The position numbers and the translations under genes are program-made. 64,000 nt of DNA from Streptococcus sp. bf_0095 (GTDB taxonomy: Bacteria > Bacillota > Bacilli > Lactobacillales > Streptococcaceae), in contig NZ_RCYU01000002.1 in assembly GCF_004166885.1 (NCBI RefSeq), forward strand, positions 62,001-126,000, read 5' to 3'. This document shows positions 1-9,283 of this stretch, piece after piece. The notes below the pieces were generated by a model that saw nothing but the letters and a program-made list of their open reading frames with translations, was not told where the DNA came from and searched no databases. Position 1 is the first letter of the stretch; each line of letters begins with the position of its first letter.

Positions 1-109
1 AGTCAACCTTTAAAAAATCAATCCCTATTGATAGTTGATAAAACATCAATAGAAAAGAAAGTGCAGATAAAACAGCCACTAGGGTCAGTTTACGAGTATT
101 TGTCATCAT
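1..109 (-). CDS. ribU: RibU riboflavin ECF transporter S component, N-terminal part only
   Basis: The minus strand opens at an ATG (109) preceded by GGAGG and encodes about 36 residues before the window ends. They begin MMTNTRKLTLVAVLSA and continue into a hydrophobic segment, typical of the N terminus of an ECF S component. The identification as RibU, the membrane protein that binds riboflavin and works with the shared EcfA-EcfA'-EcfT module, rests mostly on the FMN riboswitch upstream on the same strand. In streptococci this riboswitch usually controls either ribU or a rib biosynthesis operon. The C-terminal part lies outside the window, so the length cannot be judged. Confidence 0.75.
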   Translation of the reverse strand, partial: MMTNTRKLTLVAVLSALSFLLMFYQLSIGIDFLKVD

Positions 110-327
110 AGGTTCCTCCAATTTTTACTAAAATTAGAAGAAGTTGGAAAGATTCCCTTCCCCATATTCTAATCGAATCGTTTTAAAGAAAACTTAAAAA
201 GTTCCTTGGTACTTGACTAAAGAAGTCAGGATGCTATAAGAAAAAAGCTCGAAGACTGATTTCTTATAAAATCAAGAACATTTCCATCAAGTCAATCGTC
301 AATAAAAACAGGTTTGTTCGTCTCTCG

Positions 328-551
328 TCTTCTCCCATCCAGACTATACTGTCGGTTGTGGAATCGCACCACATCAGCTTACGCTCGCGGACTTCTTTAA
401 GGAAGAGGAAATAGATATTTTTTTTTAGACGAGGCGCCAAGCTGTAGACATAACTTATAGTTAGGCAAAGCTTGGCGACAAAGTATAAAAGGAAAAGAGC
501 ATTTCCACTTTAAAGTCACCGCCGGTCGGGAATTACACCCTGCCCTGAAGA
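328..551 (-). promoter_or_regulatory. FMN riboswitch (RFN element) controlling ribU
   Basis: Read on the minus strand, the region contains the conserved RFN blocks in order: AGGGCAGGGTG, AATTCCCGACCGGCGGT, AGTCCGCGAGCG, GTGGTGCGATTCCAC and ACAGTATAGTCTGGATGGGAG. The ends TCTTC and GAAGA pair to close P1. One internal arm is lengthened by an extra hairpin with a nine-pair stem CGCCAAGCT/AGCTTGGCG (434-476). FMN binding is known to repress the downstream gene. About 215 nt separate the aptamer from the ribU start. They hold a hairpin TATAAGAAA/TTTCTTATA (about 237-270), but I see no clear U-tract terminator, so the switching mode is not settled. Nothing else is visible in 110-637. Confidence 0.95.
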
Positions 552-637
552 CCCCTTTATCATAACAAAAAACACCTGCTATTGCAAGTGCTTTGTAATA
601 TCGAAAGTTACAACTTGATCCCTTTTGCAAAGAGCCT

Positions 638-1180
638 CTACTTCAACTTGTCTCCCTCATACTGATGGACCAGCTCTAATCCAGTAAATTCTTGTTGTCT
701 GAGGGCTTCGTAGACAATCATGCAAACGGTATTGGAGACATTCAAGCTTCTGACATGTTCATCATTCATCGGAATCCGAATCGCCTTTTCAGCATGGAGT
801 CGCATAAAATCCTCTGGTAGACCCTTGTCCTCACGACCAAAGATGAAATAATGTTCTGCATTATCATTGTAGGCTACTTCAGAATAGGTTCGATCAGCAA
901 ATTTTGAGACTAGATGAACCTTTCCTCCAGCCGCAGCTTCCATAAATTCATCTAGGCTGTCATAGAAGCGAACATCCAACTTATCCCAATAATCTAGTCC
1001 AGCCCGTTTCATCTTTCGATCATCAATGGGAAAGGCCATAGGACGGATGATGTGGAGAGGGGCATTGGTGGCTGCACAAGTGCGAGCGATATTCCCTGTA
1101 TTTTGAGGAATTTGAGGTTGATAGAGAACTACATGGTTTTTTGATTTGGTTTCTGTATAAGCTAATTCTTCAATATTCAT
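638..1180 (-). CDS. trmL: TrmL, tRNA (cytidine/uridine-2'-O-)-methyltransferase
   Basis: This is a SPOUT-class methyltransferase that adds a 2'-O-methyl group to the wobble base (position 34) of tRNA-Leu species, using SAM. The three knot motifs are visible: [11 protein letters not shown] near residue 28, [10 protein letters not shown] near 112 and [16 protein letters not shown] near 136. At 180 residues it is slightly longer than the usual 155-170 because of a short C-terminal tail. I chose the ATG at 1180; a GTG codon lies directly in front of it (1183), and no strong Shine-Dalgarno decides between them. Its mRNA leader contains a structured RNA that ends in a terminator 19 nt before the start, so transcription may be attenuated. 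Confidence 0.93.
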   Translation of the reverse strand: MNIEELAYTETKSKNHVVLYQPQIPQNTGNIARTCAATNAPLHIIRPMAFPIDDRKMKRAGLDYWDKLDVRFYDSLDEFMEAAAGGKVHLVSKFADRTYSEVAYNDNAEHYFIFGREDKGLPEDFMRLHAEKAIRIPMNDEHVRSLNVSNTVCMIVYEALRQQEFTGLELVHQYEGDKLK

Positions 1181-1198
1181 CACAATCTCTTTCCCGAC

Positions 1199-1300
1199 AA
1201 AAAAATAGCCACACTGCCCGGAGTCAAGCTCAGCAAACAGCGTGGTTACGACTTCATTAACTTAACTCACAACAGGTTTGAGGTAAATCAATGAGGTTAC
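1199..1300 (-). ncRNA. Two-hairpin RNA of about 100 nt ending in an intrinsic terminator (sRNA or trmL leader)
   Basis: Downstream of a near-consensus promoter the minus strand encodes two stems. Hairpin 1 pairs 1279-1293 with 1255-1269 (15 positions, one mismatch and two G-U pairs, 9-nt loop). Hairpin 2 pairs CCACGCTG (1238-1245) with CAGTGTGG (1209-1216) and is followed by TATTTTTTT, a standard intrinsic terminator. The predicted RNA runs from about 1300 to 1199 and stops 19 nt before the trmL ATG. I find no reading frame of useful length and do not recognise a riboswitch class. It could be an independent sRNA or an attenuator for trmL. Confidence 0.6.
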
Positions 1301-1306
1301 TGTATC

Positions 1307-1334
1307 AGTATACCACTTTCCTACCTCCTGTCAA
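1307..1334 (-). promoter_or_regulatory. Sigma-70 promoter of the small RNA/trmL unit
   Basis: On the minus strand TTGACA (1334-1329) and TATACT (1312-1307) are separated by 16 bases. The -35 box is perfect and the -10 box differs from consensus at one base. The predicted start of transcription is near 1300. Confidence 0.8.
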
Positions 1335-1480
1335 CTATTTCGACAAAAATATTTCACTTTTTTACATTCTCTTTCATGTATTGAAGAGAATCTGGCTCTT
1401 TATGCCCTGTTTCCACTATTAAGAGGTGATTTTTTTTTGAAAATAGAGTAAGATAGAATCATACTTTGGAGGAAATATTC

Positions 1481-2836
1481 ATGAAAATTATTGTAGTTGG
1501 AGGCGGTAAGGTCGGAACAGCACTCTGTCGTTCCCTCGTCGCGGAAAATCACGATGTCATCTTGATTGAACAAGATGAAGCCGTTGTTAATCATATTACC
1601 AAACGCTACGATATCATTGGTATTGTTGGCAATGGTGCCAACTTTAAGATTCTCGAACAAGCAGATGTGGCCGACTGTGACATCTTTGTCGCCCTGACAG
1701 AGCAAGACGAAGTCAACATGGTTTCTGCCGTCCTGGCCAAGAAAATGGGAGCTAAAGAGACCGTTGTCCGCGTCCGCAATCCCGAATATTCAAATTCTTA
1801 TTTTAAAGAAAAAAATATTCTCGGCTTCTCCCTAGTCGTCAATCCTGAACTTCTAGCTGCTCGCTACATTGCTAATAGCATTGATTTCCCAAATGCCTTG
1901 TCTGTTGAGCACTTTGCTGGTGGACGAGTCGCTTTTATGGAATTTAAGATCAAAGAGGAAAGCCCACTCTGCCAGATGACCCTTTCTCAATTCAGAAAGA
2001 AATATGGAAACATTATTATCTGTGCCATCGAACGACAAGGTCAGTTAACGATTCCAGATGGGGACTTCACTTTACAAGCCTTTGATAAGATTTTTATGAC
2101 GGGAAATCGAGTGGAAATTGTGAATTTCCACAATAGCATTCGTCCTCAGGTTGTTAAAAGTCTCCTCCTGATCGGAGCTGGTAAGATTTCCTACTATCTC
2201 CTAAATATTTTGGAAAATAGCAAACGGAAGATCGACTTAAAAGTCATTGAAATCGATCAAAAACGAGCAGAATGGTTTAGTCAAGAATTCCCTGACCTCT
2301 ATGTTATCCAAGGAGATGGGACATCAAAAGATATTCTAATGGAAGAGCGCGCAGGTAACTTTGATGCCGTGGCGACACTAACAGGGGTCGATGAAGAAAA
2401 CATTATCGCTTCTATGTTCCTAAATAGCGTAGGTGTTCAAAAGAATATTACCAAGGTCAACCGAACTAGCCTGCTGGAAATTATTGATCGGCAAGATTTT
2501 TCAAGTATTGTGACACCGAAGGGCATTGCGGTGGATACCATCATGCATTTCATCCGTGGACGTTATAATGCACGCTATTCAAATCTTGAAGCCTTGCACC
2601 ACGTTGCCAATGGTCAAATCGAGACCCTTCAATTCCAGATCCGCGAAGAAAATAAAATGACGGGCAAACCTTTGTCACAACTGAAATTGAAAAAAGGTGT
2701 TCTCATCGCAGCCATTATCCGAAACGGGAAAGCTATTTTCCCAACTGGAGATGACCATCTTTTGATAGGGGATCGCATTATCGTTACTACCCTAATCAGC
2801 AACATCACGAAAATCTATGATTTGTTAGAGGGGTAA
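1481..2836 (+). CDS. trkA: TrkA, NAD-binding regulatory subunit of a K+ transporter
   Basis: This is the cytosolic gating subunit of a Trk/Ktr-type potassium uptake system; it binds nucleotides and controls the membrane subunit encoded next. It carries two complete Rossmann-RCK units: VVGGGKVGTAL at the N terminus and LLIGAGKISYYLL near residue 230, each followed by a TrkA-C domain. The 451-residue length fits the double TrkA form rather than the single-domain KtrA form. The start at 1481 has GGAGGA eight to ten bases upstream; an earlier in-frame start (1466) lacks one. The trkH start follows the stop by three bases, so the two are co-transcribed and probably coupled. Confidence 0.93.
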   Translation: MKIIVVGGGKVGTALCRSLVAENHDVILIEQDEAVVNHITKRYDIIGIVGNGANFKILEQADVADCDIFVALTEQDEVNMVSAVLAKKMGAKETVVRVRNPEYSNSYFKEKNILGFSLVVNPELLAARYIANSIDFPNALSVEHFAGGRVAFMEFKIKEESPLCQMTLSQFRKKYGNIIICAIERQGQLTIPDGDFTLQAFDKIFMTGNRVEIVNFHNSIRPQVVKSLLLIGAGKISYYLLNILENSKRKIDLKVIEIDQKRAEWFSQEFPDLYVIQGDGTSKDILMEERAGNFDAVATLTGVDEENIIASMFLNSVGVQKNITKVNRTSLLEIIDRQDFSSIVTPKGIAVDTIMHFIRGRYNARYSNLEALHHVANGQIETLQFQIREENKMTGKPLSQLKLKKGVLIAAIIRNGKAIFPTGDDHLLIGDRIIVTTLISNITKIYDLLEG

Positions 2837-2839
2837 GCC

Positions 2840-4300
2840 ATGAACAAAAGTATGATTCGCTACCTTTTAGCAAAACTCCTTCTGATTGAAGCCATGCTAC
2901 TCTGTGTTCCAATTGTAGTTGCACTTCTCAATCTAAAGAACGATTTTGTTGTCAAGGATAGTCCGACTGTCTTTATCTCCCTATTTGCAACCATTGCCAT
3001 CCTCCTTCTATTGGGAGGCATTGGTTCCTTTTTCAAACCCAAAGATTTTCACATCTATGCCAAGGAAGGCGTTCTGATTGTGGCTTTGTGTTGGATCCTC
3101 TGGTCCTTCTTTGGTGCTCTTCCTTTTGTCTTTTCAGGACAAATCCCAAACATCATTGATGCATTTTTCGAAGTTAGCTCTGGTTTTACGACTACAGGGG
3201 CAACCATTTTAAATGACGTCTCCGTCCTCAGTCCTTCCCTTCTTTTCTGGCGTAGTTTCACCCACTTAATCGGAGGGATGGGGGTGCTGGTCTTTGCCCT
3301 AGCTATTATGGACAATAACAAGAACAGCCACCTCGAAGTGATGAAAGCAGAAGTGCCTGGTCCCGTATTTGGTAAAATTGTATCCAAATTGAAGAACACA
3401 GCTCAAATCCTTTATTACCTCTATTTGGCCCTCTTCTTCCTCTTTGTCGTGATCTACTTCTGTGCTGGCATGCCTCTTTATGATAGCTTTATCATTGCTA
3501 TGGGGACTGCTGGTACTGGTGGGTTCACCGTCTTCAATGACGGGATTGCTCACTACCATTCGACCCTCATCACCTATTTGGTCAGCTTTGGAGTCTTGGT
3601 CTTTGGGGTCAATTTTAACCTTTATTACTACATCATGCTTCGCAAGTTCAAAGCCTTCTTAGGCGATGAAGAACTTCGCACCTACCTGATGATTGTCGGG
3701 GTTTCTTCCCTTCTGATTGCCTGCAACATTTTCCATCTCTATCATAATTTTGCAGATAGTTTTGAAATGTCCTTTTTCCAAGTCTCCAATGTCATTACCA
3801 CGACTGGATTTGGTTTTGGCAATACTGTTGATTGGCCGCTCTTTTCTCAGTTCCTCCTTCTCATGCTCATGGTGGTTGGTGGATCCGCAGGATCAACGGC
3901 CGGTGGACTAAAAGTGATCCGCTGCTTAATTCTAGCTCGGATCGGGAAGAATCAAATTCGTTCCATGCTATCACCCAATCGGGTGATGACTCTTCATATC
4001 AATGGTTCATCTTTAGACAAGGATACCCAGCACAAAATCTTAAAATACTTCGTGGTCTATACCTTGATTACCATCGCCCTCATTGCGGTTGTCAGCTTTG
4101 ACAGCAACAATTTTATGACGGTTGTCAGTGCAGTCTTTAGTTGCTTTAACAATATCGGACCGATGATTGGGACAACGGATACCTTCGCTATCTTTAGCCC
4201 CATCTCTAAATTCTTACTATCAATTGCCATGATTGCAGGACGGTTAGAAATCTACCCGATGTTACTGCTCTTTATGCCTCGCACTTGGTCAGATCGCTAA
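2840..4300 (+). CDS. trkH: TrkH, potassium uptake channel subunit
   Basis: This is the membrane pore subunit of the Trk potassium transporter, partner of the preceding TrkA. The 486 residues are strongly hydrophobic with about ten to twelve membrane segments. They contain four degenerate selectivity-filter loops typical of the SKT superfamily, including SSGFTTTGAT near residue 112, GTAGTGGF near 222, TTTGFGFGN near 318 and NNIGPMIGT near 440. GGSAGSTAGGLKV near 350 is another strongly conserved family motif. The gene ends 7 bases before a bidirectional terminator shared with the convergent yidD operon. Confidence 0.94.
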   Translation: MNKSMIRYLLAKLLLIEAMLLCVPIVVALLNLKNDFVVKDSPTVFISLFATIAILLLLGGIGSFFKPKDFHIYAKEGVLIVALCWILWSFFGALPFVFSGQIPNIIDAFFEVSSGFTTTGATILNDVSVLSPSLLFWRSFTHLIGGMGVLVFALAIMDNNKNSHLEVMKAEVPGPVFGKIVSKLKNTAQILYYLYLALFFLFVVIYFCAGMPLYDSFIIAMGTAGTGGFTVFNDGIAHYHSTLITYLVSFGVLVFGVNFNLYYYIMLRKFKAFLGDEELRTYLMIVGVSSLLIACNIFHLYHNFADSFEMSFFQVSNVITTTGFGFGNTVDWPLFSQFLLLMLMVVGGSAGSTAGGLKVIRCLILARIGKNQIRSMLSPNRVMTLHINGSSLDKDTQHKILKYFVVYTLITIALIAVVSFDSNNFMTVVSAVFSCFNNIGPMIGTTDTFAIFSPISKFLLSIAMIAGRLEIYPMLLLFMPRTWSDR

Positions 4301-4306
4301 AAAACA

Positions 4307-4336
4307 AAAAGTTTTGGAGAATTTCCAAAACTTTTT
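4307..4336. terminator. Bidirectional terminator between trkH and yidD
   Basis: The stem GTTTTGGA/TCCAAAAC has A-rich and T-rich flanks on both sides (AAAAA before, TTTTTT after). It can end both the plus-strand trkAH and the minus-strand yidD transcripts. Confidence 0.85.
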
Positions 4337-4378
4337 TCTTTGCTCTGAGTGAGACTTCTTATAAAAGTTTGCTCTAAC

Positions 4379-4633
4379 TTAATTTTCGCTTTTCTCTTCT
4401 TCTAGGTGGCTCCTCAGACTGAAATAATCTGGAACTGGATCTACTCCAGTCTTGCTCCAGGGATGGCAACGAAGAATCCGAGCAAGCCCCATCAGAATCC
4501 CTTTCAAACCATGCCGTTCAATAGCCTGAATCATATAGTTGGAACAGGTAGGATTATAGCGACAGGAAGGCGGAAAGAGGGGCGAAAGAAGGCGTTGATA
4601 GAGACGAACAAGTCCAATTGCACATTTCTTCAT
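4379..4633 (-). CDS. yidD: YidD, membrane protein insertion efficiency factor
   Basis: An 84-residue YidD family protein (older DUF37), thought to sit at the inner face of the membrane near the YidC insertase and to assist insertion of membrane proteins. The signature [16 protein letters not shown] is intact near residue 23, and [11 protein letters not shown] follows near 49, as is usual. An amphipathic N-terminal helix precedes the motif. The start codon overlaps the end of rluB, making yidD the last gene of the murI-scpAB-rluB operon. The yidC gene itself lies at 14.2 kb in this window, not beside it. Confidence 0.95.
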   Translation of the reverse strand: MKKCAIGLVRLYQRLLSPLFPPSCRYNPTCSNYMIQAIERHGLKGILMGLARILRCHPWSKTGVDPVPDYFSLRSHLEEEKSEN

Positions 4634-5361
4634 TATTTTTTCGTCTTTGTCACCGCAAGAGTATGCAATTGGCTGATTTCTTTCTTATTGAGTCGGCGGT
4701 ATTCACCAGGGCGAAGTCCAGAAACGTCTAGATTTCCAAATTGGGTTCGAGACAATTTATCCACCAAAAGGCCAACAGCTTCAAACATCTTCTTGACTTG
4801 GTGATTGCGTCCTTCATGGATGGTCAATTGGACAACTGAGCGATTCTTTTCTGGATCAACCTTTAGAATCTCATAGGTAGCTGGCTTGGTCTTTTTGCCA
4901 TCAATGGTCACACCACGAGTCAAGGGACGCAAGTTTTCTTTGTTGGCCAATCCCTTCACGCGCGCAACATAAACCTTATCAATCTCATTACGCGGGTGGA
5001 TCATTTCATCTGTAAAATCACCATCATTGGTCAAAATCAGAACACCAGAAGTATCCCAGTCCAAACGACCGACAGGATAAATCCGTTCCTTGACTTGCGG
5101 TAATAAATCAATAACAGTTGGTCTCCCTTTATCGTCTGATACACTGGAGATGACCCCTCTTGGTTTATTTAAGAGGTAGTAAACCTTCTCCTCGTTGTAT
5201 ATTGGTTGACCTTCTACTTCTACCTTGTCTCCAGACTTGATCGTTGTCGCCAATTCACGGACCACTTGGCCATTTACAGTGACAAGGCCTTGCTTAATCA
5301 ATTCCTCTGCTTTGCGGCGGCTTGCGACACCAGCATGAGCAATATATTTGTTAATTCTCAT
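4633..5361 (-). CDS. rluB: RluB, 23S rRNA pseudouridine synthase
   Basis: The enzyme converts a uridine of 23S rRNA (2605 in E. coli numbering) to pseudouridine. The N-terminal S4 RNA-binding domain starts [20 protein letters not shown]. The RsuA/RluB catalytic segment contains [20 protein letters not shown], with the catalytic Asp in the GRLD motif, and ends with the [15 protein letters not shown] segment. The 242-residue length is normal. The ATG at 5361 lies inside the last codons of scpB, so translation is probably coupled. A TTG three bases upstream is a less likely start. Confidence 0.94.
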   Translation of the reverse strand: MRINKYIAHAGVASRRKAEELIKQGLVTVNGQVVRELATTIKSGDKVEVEGQPIYNEEKVYYLLNKPRGVISSVSDDKGRPTVIDLLPQVKERIYPVGRLDWDTSGVLILTNDGDFTDEMIHPRNEIDKVYVARVKGLANKENLRPLTRGVTIDGKKTKPATYEILKVDPEKNRSVVQLTIHEGRNHQVKKMFEAVGLLVDKLSRTQFGNLDVSGLRPGEYRRLNKKEISQLHTLAVTKTKK

Positions 5362-5920
5362 CAATTTCCTCAGTTCTTTCTGTAAATAATTGGCTTTCTT
5401 GACCGATTAACTCAGTCTCTTCAACAATTGGTAACTCGTCTAGATGGTTAATCCCCATATAATCCAAAAAGTAATCTGTCGTCACATAGAGATTGGGTCT
5501 CCCAATGACTTCCTTCTTCCCATCTTCTCGAATCAACTCAAAAGAAAGTAATTTTGAAATGGCCCCACTAGAGTTCACTCCACGAATATCATCGACTTCA
5601 ATCCGAGTAATCGGCTGTTTATAGGCAATGATGGAGAGAGTTTCCAAGGCAGCTCGAGAGAGACTTTGATTCATTGGTGACTTTGAATACTCACGTAACA
5701 GCTCTGCATATTGGGACTTGGTCACTAATTTATAGGTTGACGCTGTCTCCAATAAGGCCATACTAGAATCCTGATCCTGCTCGTACTTCTGGGCCATTTT
5801 TTCTAAACTTTGAATTACTCCTGTGGGAGGAAGGGATAAGAGATCGGCAATCTGCCTCACCGTCAAACCATCTTCTCCTGCAACAAACAAGAGGGCCTCC
5901 ATCTCTGCAATTTTACTCAT
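5351..5920 (-). CDS. scpB: ScpB, segregation and condensation protein B
   Basis: ScpB forms the SMC-ScpA-ScpB condensin complex that compacts and separates newly replicated chromosomes at the origin region. The 189 residues carry two winged-helix domains: [22 protein letters not shown] at the start and the [16 protein letters not shown] segment near residue 91, a strong family signature. The acidic tail is usual in Firmicutes. The gene overlaps scpA by 8 bases and rluB by 11, so the three are translated as one unit. Confidence 0.95.
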   Translation of the reverse strand: MSKIAEMEALLFVAGEDGLTVRQIADLLSLPPTGVIQSLEKMAQKYEQDQDSSMALLETASTYKLVTKSQYAELLREYSKSPMNQSLSRAALETLSIIAYKQPITRIEVDDIRGVNSSGAISKLLSFELIREDGKKEVIGRPNLYVTTDYFLDYMGINHLDELPIVEETELIGQESQLFTERTEEIDEN

Positions 5921-6623
5921 TCTTTAATCCTACTAAAATAATATCTCCAAATGGTTCTTCCTGAAGAGCCTTAACTTCTTGTACTTTAATTAATTCCAAA
6001 GTCGCCAAAAAGACTGTAATCAGTTCGTTGACATCCTTGGCTTCCTCAAAAATATCTTGTAGCAAGATTCTCTTACCAGGCTGACACAAGTGACGAACAA
6101 CATTCATCAGGTCTTCAATTTTATACTCGTCTCGAACAATGGTCGTATGATTTTGTCGAAATTCTTCTTTCTTTTTCGTTAACAATTTTGAAAAGGCCAA
6201 GAAAAGATCAATCGTGGTCTTGTCATGGACCAATTCTGCATCATCATAGACTAATTCCGTTTTGGGTTTTGAAAAGTACTGGGCTCTCTCCTCGTGTTGA
6301 AGGGCCATCTTTTCACCCAATAGTTTAAACTTCCGATACTCTTCGATTTGAGACAGGAGGTCCTGCTCTAAATCTTCTTCATCCGTTGCTTGCTCCGCAA
6401 TTTTTGGAAGGAGACGCCGACTCTTAATCAAGGTCAACTGACTGGCCATCAGCATGTATTCACCAGCAACCTCTAAGCGCATGGCTTGGAGGGTCGTCAG
6501 ATAGGCCAAGTACTGCTCGATCACCTCAATTAGAGGAACCTCATAAATATCCATCTGATATTTTGAAACGAGGTGTAAGAGAAGATCCAAGGGACCTTCA
6601 AAATCCTTTATTTTAATATCCAT
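5913..6623 (-). CDS. scpA: ScpA, kleisin subunit of condensin
   Basis: ScpA is the kleisin that bridges the two SMC heads and binds ScpB. The N-terminal signature [20 protein letters not shown] binds the SMC neck, and the C-terminal winged helix (from about residue 165, [13 protein letters not shown]) binds the SMC head. A charged middle region (QEEPL-like, [16 protein letters not shown]) carries the ScpB contact. The length of 236 residues is standard. The stop overlaps the scpB start, and the gene abuts the XerD-like gene with a shared base. Confidence 0.96.
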   Translation of the reverse strand: MDIKIKDFEGPLDLLLHLVSKYQMDIYEVPLIEVIEQYLAYLTTLQAMRLEVAGEYMLMASQLTLIKSRRLLPKIAEQATDEEDLEQDLLSQIEEYRKFKLLGEKMALQHEERAQYFSKPKTELVYDDAELVHDKTTIDLFLAFSKLLTKKKEEFRQNHTTIVRDEYKIEDLMNVVRHLCQPGKRILLQDIFEEAKDVNELITVFLATLELIKVQEVKALQEEPFGDIILVGLKNE

Positions 6624-7354
6624 TACTTATACTTTTCTAAGGTAACAAGAGTTTTTAACCCGAGCTCACGGGCGATGCTAAACAGATCCATCCCCTGTTC
6701 TCTTTGTTTTAAAATGTATTGTTCCCGTAAGGATTGTGCCGAAAGATTCTCAAACCCTTTTTCCAATAGGAAGGACTCTAATTGACGGAAGCCCCACTGA
6801 CGCGAGTAGGCCTTGCCCTTGTTATCAAATAAATAAGTCCCCGTCATCAAATCCGTCAACTCTCCTAGAAGAGCATCCGGAATACGCAAGACCCGTTTTT
6901 GTCCTTCTTTTCCTACGCGTAAAACCTGAAAATCGAGCTCGATATCAACGATTTTCAACTGAAGAATTTCACTAGGCAACAAGCCCATCTCGACAATCAA
7001 TAGAGCAATCAAGCGACCTTGGGATAGCTCTGACCCTTCCCACAAGAGGGATAAGTCCAATAGTTCTTGATCGTGGCTTTTCGGCACAGAGACTTTTGGA
7101 AGGACTAAGCGATGGTAATCCTCGATAACTTGATGTTGATAAAGATAAAACAAAAATTGGTTGACGGCTGAAAGCTTCCGTTTTTGAACAGCTGGTTTAA
7201 AATCTTTAATCGAAGCTTGATAAATTCGAAGATTGGTATCTGAGACATGGTTATGAACAGTATCCACGAACTGATCCAAATCATAAGAATAAGCCGTCTG
7301 TGAATTTTCACTTAAGTCTTTTTCTTTGATAAAACTAGCTATGTATTCTTTCAT
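6623..7354 (-). CDS. xerDL: XerD-like protein, degenerate tyrosine recombinase
   Basis: A 243-residue protein with the fold of tyrosine recombinases and the position beside scpA typical of streptococcal XerD-like proteins. The catalytic set is incomplete: the first Arg of the usual GLR motif is replaced (MGLLPSEIL), the usual HxLRH appears as SAQSLREQY with only the Arg, and GH becomes GL. A Tyr remains in the C-terminal LEKYK. Streptococci resolve chromosome dimers with XerS at dif-SL, so this protein is probably not an active dif recombinase. Its role is unknown; linkage to scpAB suggests a part in chromosome organisation. Confidence 0.85.
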   Translation of the reverse strand: MKEYIASFIKEKDLSENSQTAYSYDLDQFVDTVHNHVSDTNLRIYQASIKDFKPAVQKRKLSAVNQFLFYLYQHQVIEDYHRLVLPKVSVPKSHDQELLDLSLLWEGSELSQGRLIALLIVEMGLLPSEILQLKIVDIELDFQVLRVGKEGQKRVLRIPDALLGELTDLMTGTYLFDNKGKAYSRQWGFRQLESFLLEKGFENLSAQSLREQYILKQREQGMDLFSIARELGLKTLVTLEKYK

Positions 7355-7812
7355 TTTTTCCTCATCTCATATTCATTTGAGAAATTGTGCATGAGGGAGT
7401 TGATGGCTTTTAAAATAGATTTTCGAGTGATGATCCCTTCAAAGATTCCATCCTCTGAAACAACCGGTAGAAAGGATTCCTCTACCAACTTATGCAAGAC
7501 TTCCGTCACAGTATAGTCTTTTCCAAGGCGCTCCCCATCCGTTTTTGTCATATGAACGATGTCCATGGATGAAAAGACTTCATCAGAATAATCATGTTTC
7601 ATTTGGTAAGAAAGAATATCTGTTAAAGAAATCGTCCCTACGTATTTCATTTGATCGGTCACAACAGGAACACGAGTGTAGCTAATTTGACTCAGCACCA
7701 AGATGGCATGATCCACATTATGCGTATCAATCAAAACAGCTAAATTGCGCGCTGGAGTCAAAAAAGTCTTTTCTTCTCGGAGAATAAACTCCTCAAATTC
7801 CTTGGCGATCAT
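7351..7812 (-). CDS. cbpB: CBS-domain protein of the CbpB/DarB type
   Basis: A 153-residue protein made of a tandem CBS pair: the first unit (residues about 20-75) includes YTRVPVVTDQMKYVGTISLTD and the second (about 85-145) SFLPVVSEDGIFEGIITRKS. This layout matches the small CBS proteins CbpB of Listeria and DarB of Bacillus, which bind cyclic di-AMP and signal potassium status to the stringent response enzyme Rel. Binding of c-di-AMP here is inferred from family. The gene overlaps its neighbours by 4 bases on each side, so it is expressed with the scp operon. Confidence 0.8.
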   Translation of the reverse strand: MIAKEFEEFILREEKTFLTPARNLAVLIDTHNVDHAILVLSQISYTRVPVVTDQMKYVGTISLTDILSYQMKHDYSDEVFSSMDIVHMTKTDGERLGKDYTVTEVLHKLVEESFLPVVSEDGIFEGIITRKSILKAINSLMHNFSNEYEMRKK

Positions 7813-8330
7813 CGATCAAACTCCTTTGTAAGAGGTTCATAGACCTCGTGTTTCCGATTTAAAAATTCAACTCGATAGGAATCTGCATCAATTTCCACTT
7901 TAGCATAGAGGCACTCTTGAATAGGCCCCCTCGGTAAACTGACTGACCCAGGGTTCAGAAAAAGGGTACGCCCTTCCTTCCAAGCATCCGGAATATGCAG
8001 ATGGCCATAGAGGCAGATATCTGCATCTTCTTCCTGGGCCCACAAATCTAACTTTTGAAAACTAAAATTAATTTGGAAAAGATGACCATGGGTTTGAATA
8101 ATCCGAGTAGGACCCAATTGCGTCACCAGACGTTCGGGGTACTCCCCATAAAAGTCCATGTTCCCTTTGACAACATGAATGCCTTCCCATACAGGGTCGG
8201 TACTTTCTAACTCAGAATCACCGTTGTGAAAAATGGCATCGACCTTTCCTTTATAGTGGTTTTTGATTTCTTCTACGATCTGACGATCGCCATGAGAATC
8301 GCTCATGACGATAATTACTTGTTCTGCCAT
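7809..8330 (-). CDS. YfcE/MJ0936-type metallophosphoesterase
   Basis: A 173-residue calcineurin-like phosphoesterase of the YfcE/MJ0936 family. Metal-binding motifs are all present: SDSHGD (residue 10), FHNGDSE (35), VKGNMDF (54, the GNxD/E block), THGHLF (80) and LYGHLHIP (108). Members hydrolyse phosphodiesters in vitro, and the natural substrate is not known. It overlaps rdgB at its start and cbpB at its end in the murI operon. The link to rdgB is conserved in many streptococci and suggests a housekeeping role. Confidence 0.88.
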   Translation of the reverse strand: MAEQVIIVMSDSHGDRQIVEEIKNHYKGKVDAIFHNGDSELESTDPVWEGIHVVKGNMDFYGEYPERLVTQLGPTRIIQTHGHLFQINFSFQKLDLWAQEEDADICLYGHLHIPDAWKEGRTLFLNPGSVSLPRGPIQECLYAKVEIDADSYRVEFLNRKHEVYEPLTKEFDR

Positions 8331-9283
8331 GCTGGGAATACCTCCACTAATTTCTTCACGGCTAAAGCACGATGCGATTGTTGATTTTTCTCCTCTAGAG
8401 TTAGTTGAGCAGATGTCTTACCTGTTTCTCCTACCAGAAAGAGGGGATCATAGCCAAACCCGTTCTCACCTTTTGGTTCAAAATTGATATATCCTGGCCA
8501 ATCCGCCTCCACAACAAGGCTCTCCTTACCAGGACTGGCAACCACTAAGGTTGTATGAAATTTTGCTGACCGATCCTTCAATTCAAAGACCATCGCCAAC
8601 TCGTGTAAGAGCTTGGCATTGTTCTCTAAGTCGGTCGCTCCTACACCTGCAAAGCGAGCAGACCAGACACCTGGTAAGCCCCCAAGGATATCGACCATGA
8701 GTCCTGAATCATCTGCCAACACCATTTTCCCTGTTAGCTGTGAAATTGTCTCAGCTTTTAGGCGAGCATTTTCTTCGAAAGTCATTCCTGTTTCAGCGAC
8801 TTCTGGAAGATCTGGATAGTCATTGAGATTCTCGACTTCAAAACCCATTTGTTCAAAGATCTGACGAAACTCTTTGGTTTTTCCTTCATTCCGAGTAGCG
8901 ATTAGCAAGCGATCCTTAAGACCTTCCTGGCCCAAAAAATCTGCAAGTGGAAGACCATTCTTTGGCAGATAAACAGAGAGTAATTGCTCTCCTTCTACAA
9001 TGAGAAGAGCTCCTTGACGCTGCACGATTTCAATTTTGCGACCTAGTGTTTCCTCAACGATTTGAAAGAGGAAGGTCAAAAACTGCAAACTAGAGGCGTA
9101 ACGAACAACCGTTACATTTAGGGGAAAGCCCAAATCTGTGTCTCCAACTAGTGATTCTACTAGGTCAACAAGCTCAGAAGCTTCTGAAGAGACTTCACTA
9201 TATTCGTTATAGTCACTCCGATCTCCCCATTCAGCTAGAAACCAATTTAAGGCATCTTTGTATTCATAAATCTTTTGGTTCAT
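8315..9283 (-). CDS. rdgB: RdgB/HAM1 non-canonical purine NTP pyrophosphatase with N-terminal extension
   Basis: The C-terminal 200 residues are a full ITPase domain beginning [14 protein letters not shown] and including [13 protein letters not shown] and [11 protein letters not shown]. It removes dITP, XTP and dXTP from the nucleotide pool. The first 120 or so residues form an extra domain seen in streptococcal homologues; its function is not known to me. I place the start at the ATG (9283) that forms an ATGA overlap with the murI stop. Upstream in-frame codons lie inside murI. Length is 322 residues. Confidence 0.92.
   Translation of the reverse strand: MNQKIYEYKDALNWFLAEWGDRSDYNEYSEVSSEASELVDLVESLVGDTDLGFPLNVTVVRYASSLQFLTFLFQIVEETLGRKIEIVQRQGALLIVEGEQLLSVYLPKNGLPLADFLGQEGLKDRLLIATRNEGKTKEFRQIFEQMGFEVENLNDYPDLPEVAETGMTFEENARLKAETISQLTGKMVLADDSGLMVDILGGLPGVWSARFAGVGATDLENNAKLLHELAMVFELKDRSAKFHTTLVVASPGKESLVVEADWPGYINFEPKGENGFGYDPLFLVGETGKTSAQLTLEEKNQQSHRALAVKKLVEVFPAWQNK

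Noticed and set aside
177..200. CiaR-like direct repeat (TTTAAG-N5-TTTAAA on the minus strand)
   Set aside because: One mismatch to the NTTAAG-N5-WTTAAG pattern, in an A/T-rich leader and not at a promoter position.
397..630. 77-residue open frame on the minus strand
   Set aside because: It overlaps the FMN riboswitch core and has no ribosome site or coding character.
1400..1705. 101-residue minus-strand frame over the trkA promoter and 5' end
   Set aside because: Antisense shadow of trkA; no coding features.
4406..4804. 132-residue plus-strand frame opposite yidD and rluB
   Set aside because: It is antisense to two well-supported genes and has no ribosome site or family resemblance.
6623..7354. 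Active XerD recombinase with a nearby dif site
   Set aside because: Catalytic residues are missing and I see no dif-like 28-base site next to it.
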